Shown: piece by piece, positions 7,477 to 8,612 of the stretch | Numbering within the stretch: position 1 is the first letter of the stretch | Layout of the letters: each line of letters begins with the position of its first letter | Assembly (NCBI GenBank): GCA_022425565.1 | Contig: JAKMFG010000261.1 | Span: 1 to 8,612, forward strand | Length of the DNA: 8,612 nucleotides | Reading direction: 5' to 3' | DNA from: Alphaproteobacteria bacterium | GTDB taxonomy: Bacteria; Pseudomonadota; Alphaproteobacteria; Puniceispirillales; Puniceispirillaceae | The notes under the pieces: model-generated | The model's database searches: none | What the model saw: the letters and a program-made list of their open reading frames with translations, nothing else | Told to the model about the DNA's origin: nothing | Program-made: the position numbers and the translations under genes

Positions 7477-7496
7477 CCGCCCCGTTGCCGGGGCGG
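7477..7496 (-). terminator. GC-rich hairpin between rpsB and tsf (possible attenuator)
   Basis: A perfect 8-bp stem, CCGCCCCG with CGGGGCGG, encloses a 4-nt loop (TTGC on plus, GCAA on minus). On the minus strand it lies 33 nt after the rpsB stop codon and is followed by only three T before GGT, so termination should be partial at most. It could lower tsf relative to rpsB, mark an RNA processing point, or protect the 3' end of rpsB mRNA. No promoter was recognised between it and tsf. Confidence 0.55.
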
Positions 7497-7529
7497 AAAG
7501 GTCTTTGTCCATTACAAAGCGGCGGCTTG

Positions 7530-8414
7530 TCAGCTTGCCGGCGCTTCCTCAGCGGCAGCCTCGGCAGCAGGAGCTTCCTCAGCAGCAGCCTCAGCGGCAG
7601 GGGCTTCCTCAGCGGCGGGCGCCGCCTCAGCCGATGCGGCTTCCTCAGCTGGTGCCTCGGCAGCAACCGCAGGCTCGGCAGGCGCGTCGGCAGCAGCCCC
7701 GGCGTCACCACCGGTCTTCATCATTTCAGTCTGCAGACCGTCAAGAACGGCAGCCTGTACCAGATCGCAATAGAAGGAGATGGCGCGCATCGCATCGTCA
7801 TTGCCCGGAATCACGTAATCGACGCCTTCCGGCTTGGCGTTGGAGTCGACGATGGCGACAACCGGAATATTCAGACGGTTGGCTTCTTCGACAGCAATGG
7901 CTTCCTTGTTCGTGTCAATGACGAACAGCATGTCGGGAAGACCACCCATTTCCTTGATCCCGCCAAGGGTCATCTCCAGCTTGTCCCGCTCACGGGTCAG
8001 CTGCAGCACTTCTTTCTTGGTCAGCTGGTTGACCTCGTCACCTTCCATGCGGCCTTCCAGCTCGCGAAGACGCCGGATCGACTGAGAAACGGTGGCCCAG
8101 TTGGTCATCATGCCGCCAAGCCAGCGGTGGTTCACGTAATACTGGCCGCAGCTGCGTGCGGTCTCGGCGATCTTGTCAGCCGCAGCACGCTTGGTGCCGA
8201 CGAACAGGACACGGCCACCGCGCGATGTAACATCGCTCAGCGCTTTCAGCGCAGCATGCAGCATCGGCACGGTCTGTTGCAGGTCGAGAATATGGATCTT
8301 GTTCCGCTCGCCGAAAATGAACGGCTTCATGCGGGGGTTCCAACGACGGGTGCTGTGGCCAAAATGGACGCCGGCTTCCAGCATTTCACGCATAGTAAAG
8401 GTGGGCAGAGACAT
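7530..8414 (-). CDS. rpsB: 30S ribosomal protein S2 with Ala/Glu-rich C-terminal tail
   Basis: A 294-residue S2, which binds late at the 30S head-body junction. The core occupies about 1-233: [20 protein letters not shown] (8-27), [11 protein letters not shown] (38-48), [10 protein letters not shown] (69-78), [11 protein letters not shown] (96-106), LPDMLFVID (159-167), [22 protein letters not shown] (171-192, a segment binding S2 within the head) and [16 protein letters not shown] (203-218). Residues about 235-294 form an acidic, low-complexity tail of Ala, Glu, Pro and Gly/Ser without basic or aromatic residues. It ends in [10 protein letters not shown] repeats. E. coli S2 has 241 residues, so the tail is an addition, though extensions like this occur in alphaproteobacteria. 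The frame is open to 8579, but the core starts at the ATG at 8414, which has AGGAG at 8422-8426, 7 nt away. It heads the cluster. Confidence 0.97.
   Translation of the reverse strand: MSLPTFTMREMLEAGVHFGHSTRRWNPRMKPFIFGERNKIHILDLQQTVPMLHAALKALSDVTSRGGRVLFVGTKRAAADKIAETARSCGQYYVNHRWLGGMMTNWATVSQSIRRLRELEGRMEGDEVNQLTKKEVLQLTRERDKLEMTLGGIKEMGGLPDMLFVIDTNKEAIAVEEANRLNIPVVAIVDSNAKPEGVDYVIPGNDDAMRAISFYCDLVQAAVLDGLQTEMMKTGGDAGAAADAPAEPAVAAEAPAEEAASAEAAPAAEEAPAAEAAAEEAPAAEAAAEEAPAS
7541..7616 (-). repeat. 30-bp tandem repeats in the 3' end of rpsB
   Basis: Two full copies and one partial copy of a 30-bp unit start at 7541, 7571 and 7601, each beginning (on plus) G-N-GCTTCCTCAGC. They encode the decapeptide [10 protein letters not shown] at S2 residues 269-288, with EEAPAS at the end and a degenerate copy before. 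The period is an exact multiple of three, so copy-number change would keep the frame. Confidence 0.8.
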
Positions 8415-8612
8415 CGAGTAACTCCTGTTCTCCGGTTGAGCCTCCATGCGGGAAATGAAAGGTGGTGTCACCTTCACCGGAAAGGCCCCTGCCGACTGCC
8501 GCCGACGGGCGCCAGCCCGCATGTGTGAATTGGGCGTGGTGTAACCAAACCCCGGCCGAATTGCAAGCTGAAAAGCCAAAACAGCATCAGGATATGCCTA
8601 GAGTTCCTGCAC
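8415..8612 (-). other. rpsB 5' leader and upstream region, no gene seen
   Basis: No coding region with family similarity is visible in these 198 nt. Several complementary segments could fold in the rpsB mRNA leader. CATGCGGG (8516-8523 read on minus) is an exact 8-nt partner of CCCGCATG (8445-8452). A 6-bp stem AAGGTG/CACCTT with a 4-nt loop lies between them at 8459-8474, and extends to 8456-8476 if one base bulges. CGGGC/GCCCG near 8507-8520 would compete with the outer stem. The rpsB ribosome binding site lies just after the outer stem. In E. coli, S2 represses rpsB-tsf through the leader; whether this leader does the same is inference. Confidence 0.4.
8538..8566 (-). promoter_or_regulatory. 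Weak promoter candidate for rpsB
   Basis: On the minus strand TTGCAA (8561-8566) is followed after 17 nt by TACACC (8538-8543). The -35 match is 4 of 6 and the -10 match is poor, though alphaproteobacterial -10 elements are often loose. A start near 8531 would give a leader of about 117 nt that includes the inverted repeats. The true promoter could lie beyond the window. Confidence 0.25.

Noticed and set aside
7541..7616. Evenly spaced 30-bp repeats as a CRISPR array
   Set aside because: The units are directly adjacent with no spacers, lie inside rpsB and encode a peptide repeat.
7485..8528. Long plus-strand open frame (347 codons) opposite rpsB
   Set aside because: It mirrors rpsB in a GC-rich region; its translation is Ser/Gly/Leu-rich low complexity at the start and His-rich later, with no family resemblance. 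The minus strand encodes an unmistakable S2.
8415..8579. Upstream extension of rpsB to 8579
   Set aside because: The extra 55 residues have no S2 similarity; the normal S2 start at 8414 has AGGAG at ideal spacing.

Overview
This window is a housekeeping gene cluster from an alphaproteobacterium. All genes lie on the minus strand, so transcription runs from high to low coordinates: rpsB, tsf, pyrH, frr, uppS, cdsA, dxr, rseP, bamA. This gene order is characteristic of Alphaproteobacteria and is also seen, with variations, in other Proteobacteria. The moderately G+C-rich sequence, a ribosomal protein S2 with an Ala/Glu/Pro-rich tail and a short single-PDZ RseP all fit that group. I cannot assign a family or genus from sequence reading alone. 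There are no tRNAs, rRNAs, mobile elements, CRISPR arrays or phage genes, and no sign of recent transfer.

Layout in transcription order. Positions 8415-8612 are the non-coding rpsB leader and upstream region, with inverted repeats and a weak promoter candidate. Positions 6503-8414 hold rpsB (S2) and tsf (EF-Ts), separated by 109 nt containing a perfect 8-bp GC-rich hairpin. Next come pyrH (UMP kinase) and frr (ribosome recycling factor), separated by 80 nt of AT-richer sequence. Positions 2224-5059 hold uppS, cdsA and dxr, with gaps of 33 nt or less between them; frr and uppS are 49 nt apart. rseP starts 4 nt after dxr, and its ribosome binding site lies inside the end of dxr. A 101-nt gap with a hairpin and a good sigma-70-type promoter candidate precedes bamA, which runs off the window edge at position 1.

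The genes fall into two linked themes. The first is protein synthesis: S2, EF-Ts and recycling factor, with PyrH supplying UDP and hence pyrimidine nucleotides. The second is envelope construction. Dxr makes MEP for isoprenoids. UppS turns isoprenoid units into the undecaprenyl carrier for peptidoglycan and O-antigen. CdsA makes CDP-diacylglycerol for phospholipids. RseP cleaves membrane-embedded regulators and remnant signal peptides. BamA inserts outer-membrane proteins.

I found no new biological system. The points worth a second look are local: cysteine substitutions in otherwise conserved motifs of UppS and CdsA, 30-bp tandem repeats encoding the S2 tail, hairpins in the rpsB leader, the rpsB-tsf gap and the rseP-bamA gap, an apparent independent bamA promoter, and a 19-nt exact repeat shared in frame by frr and dxr.
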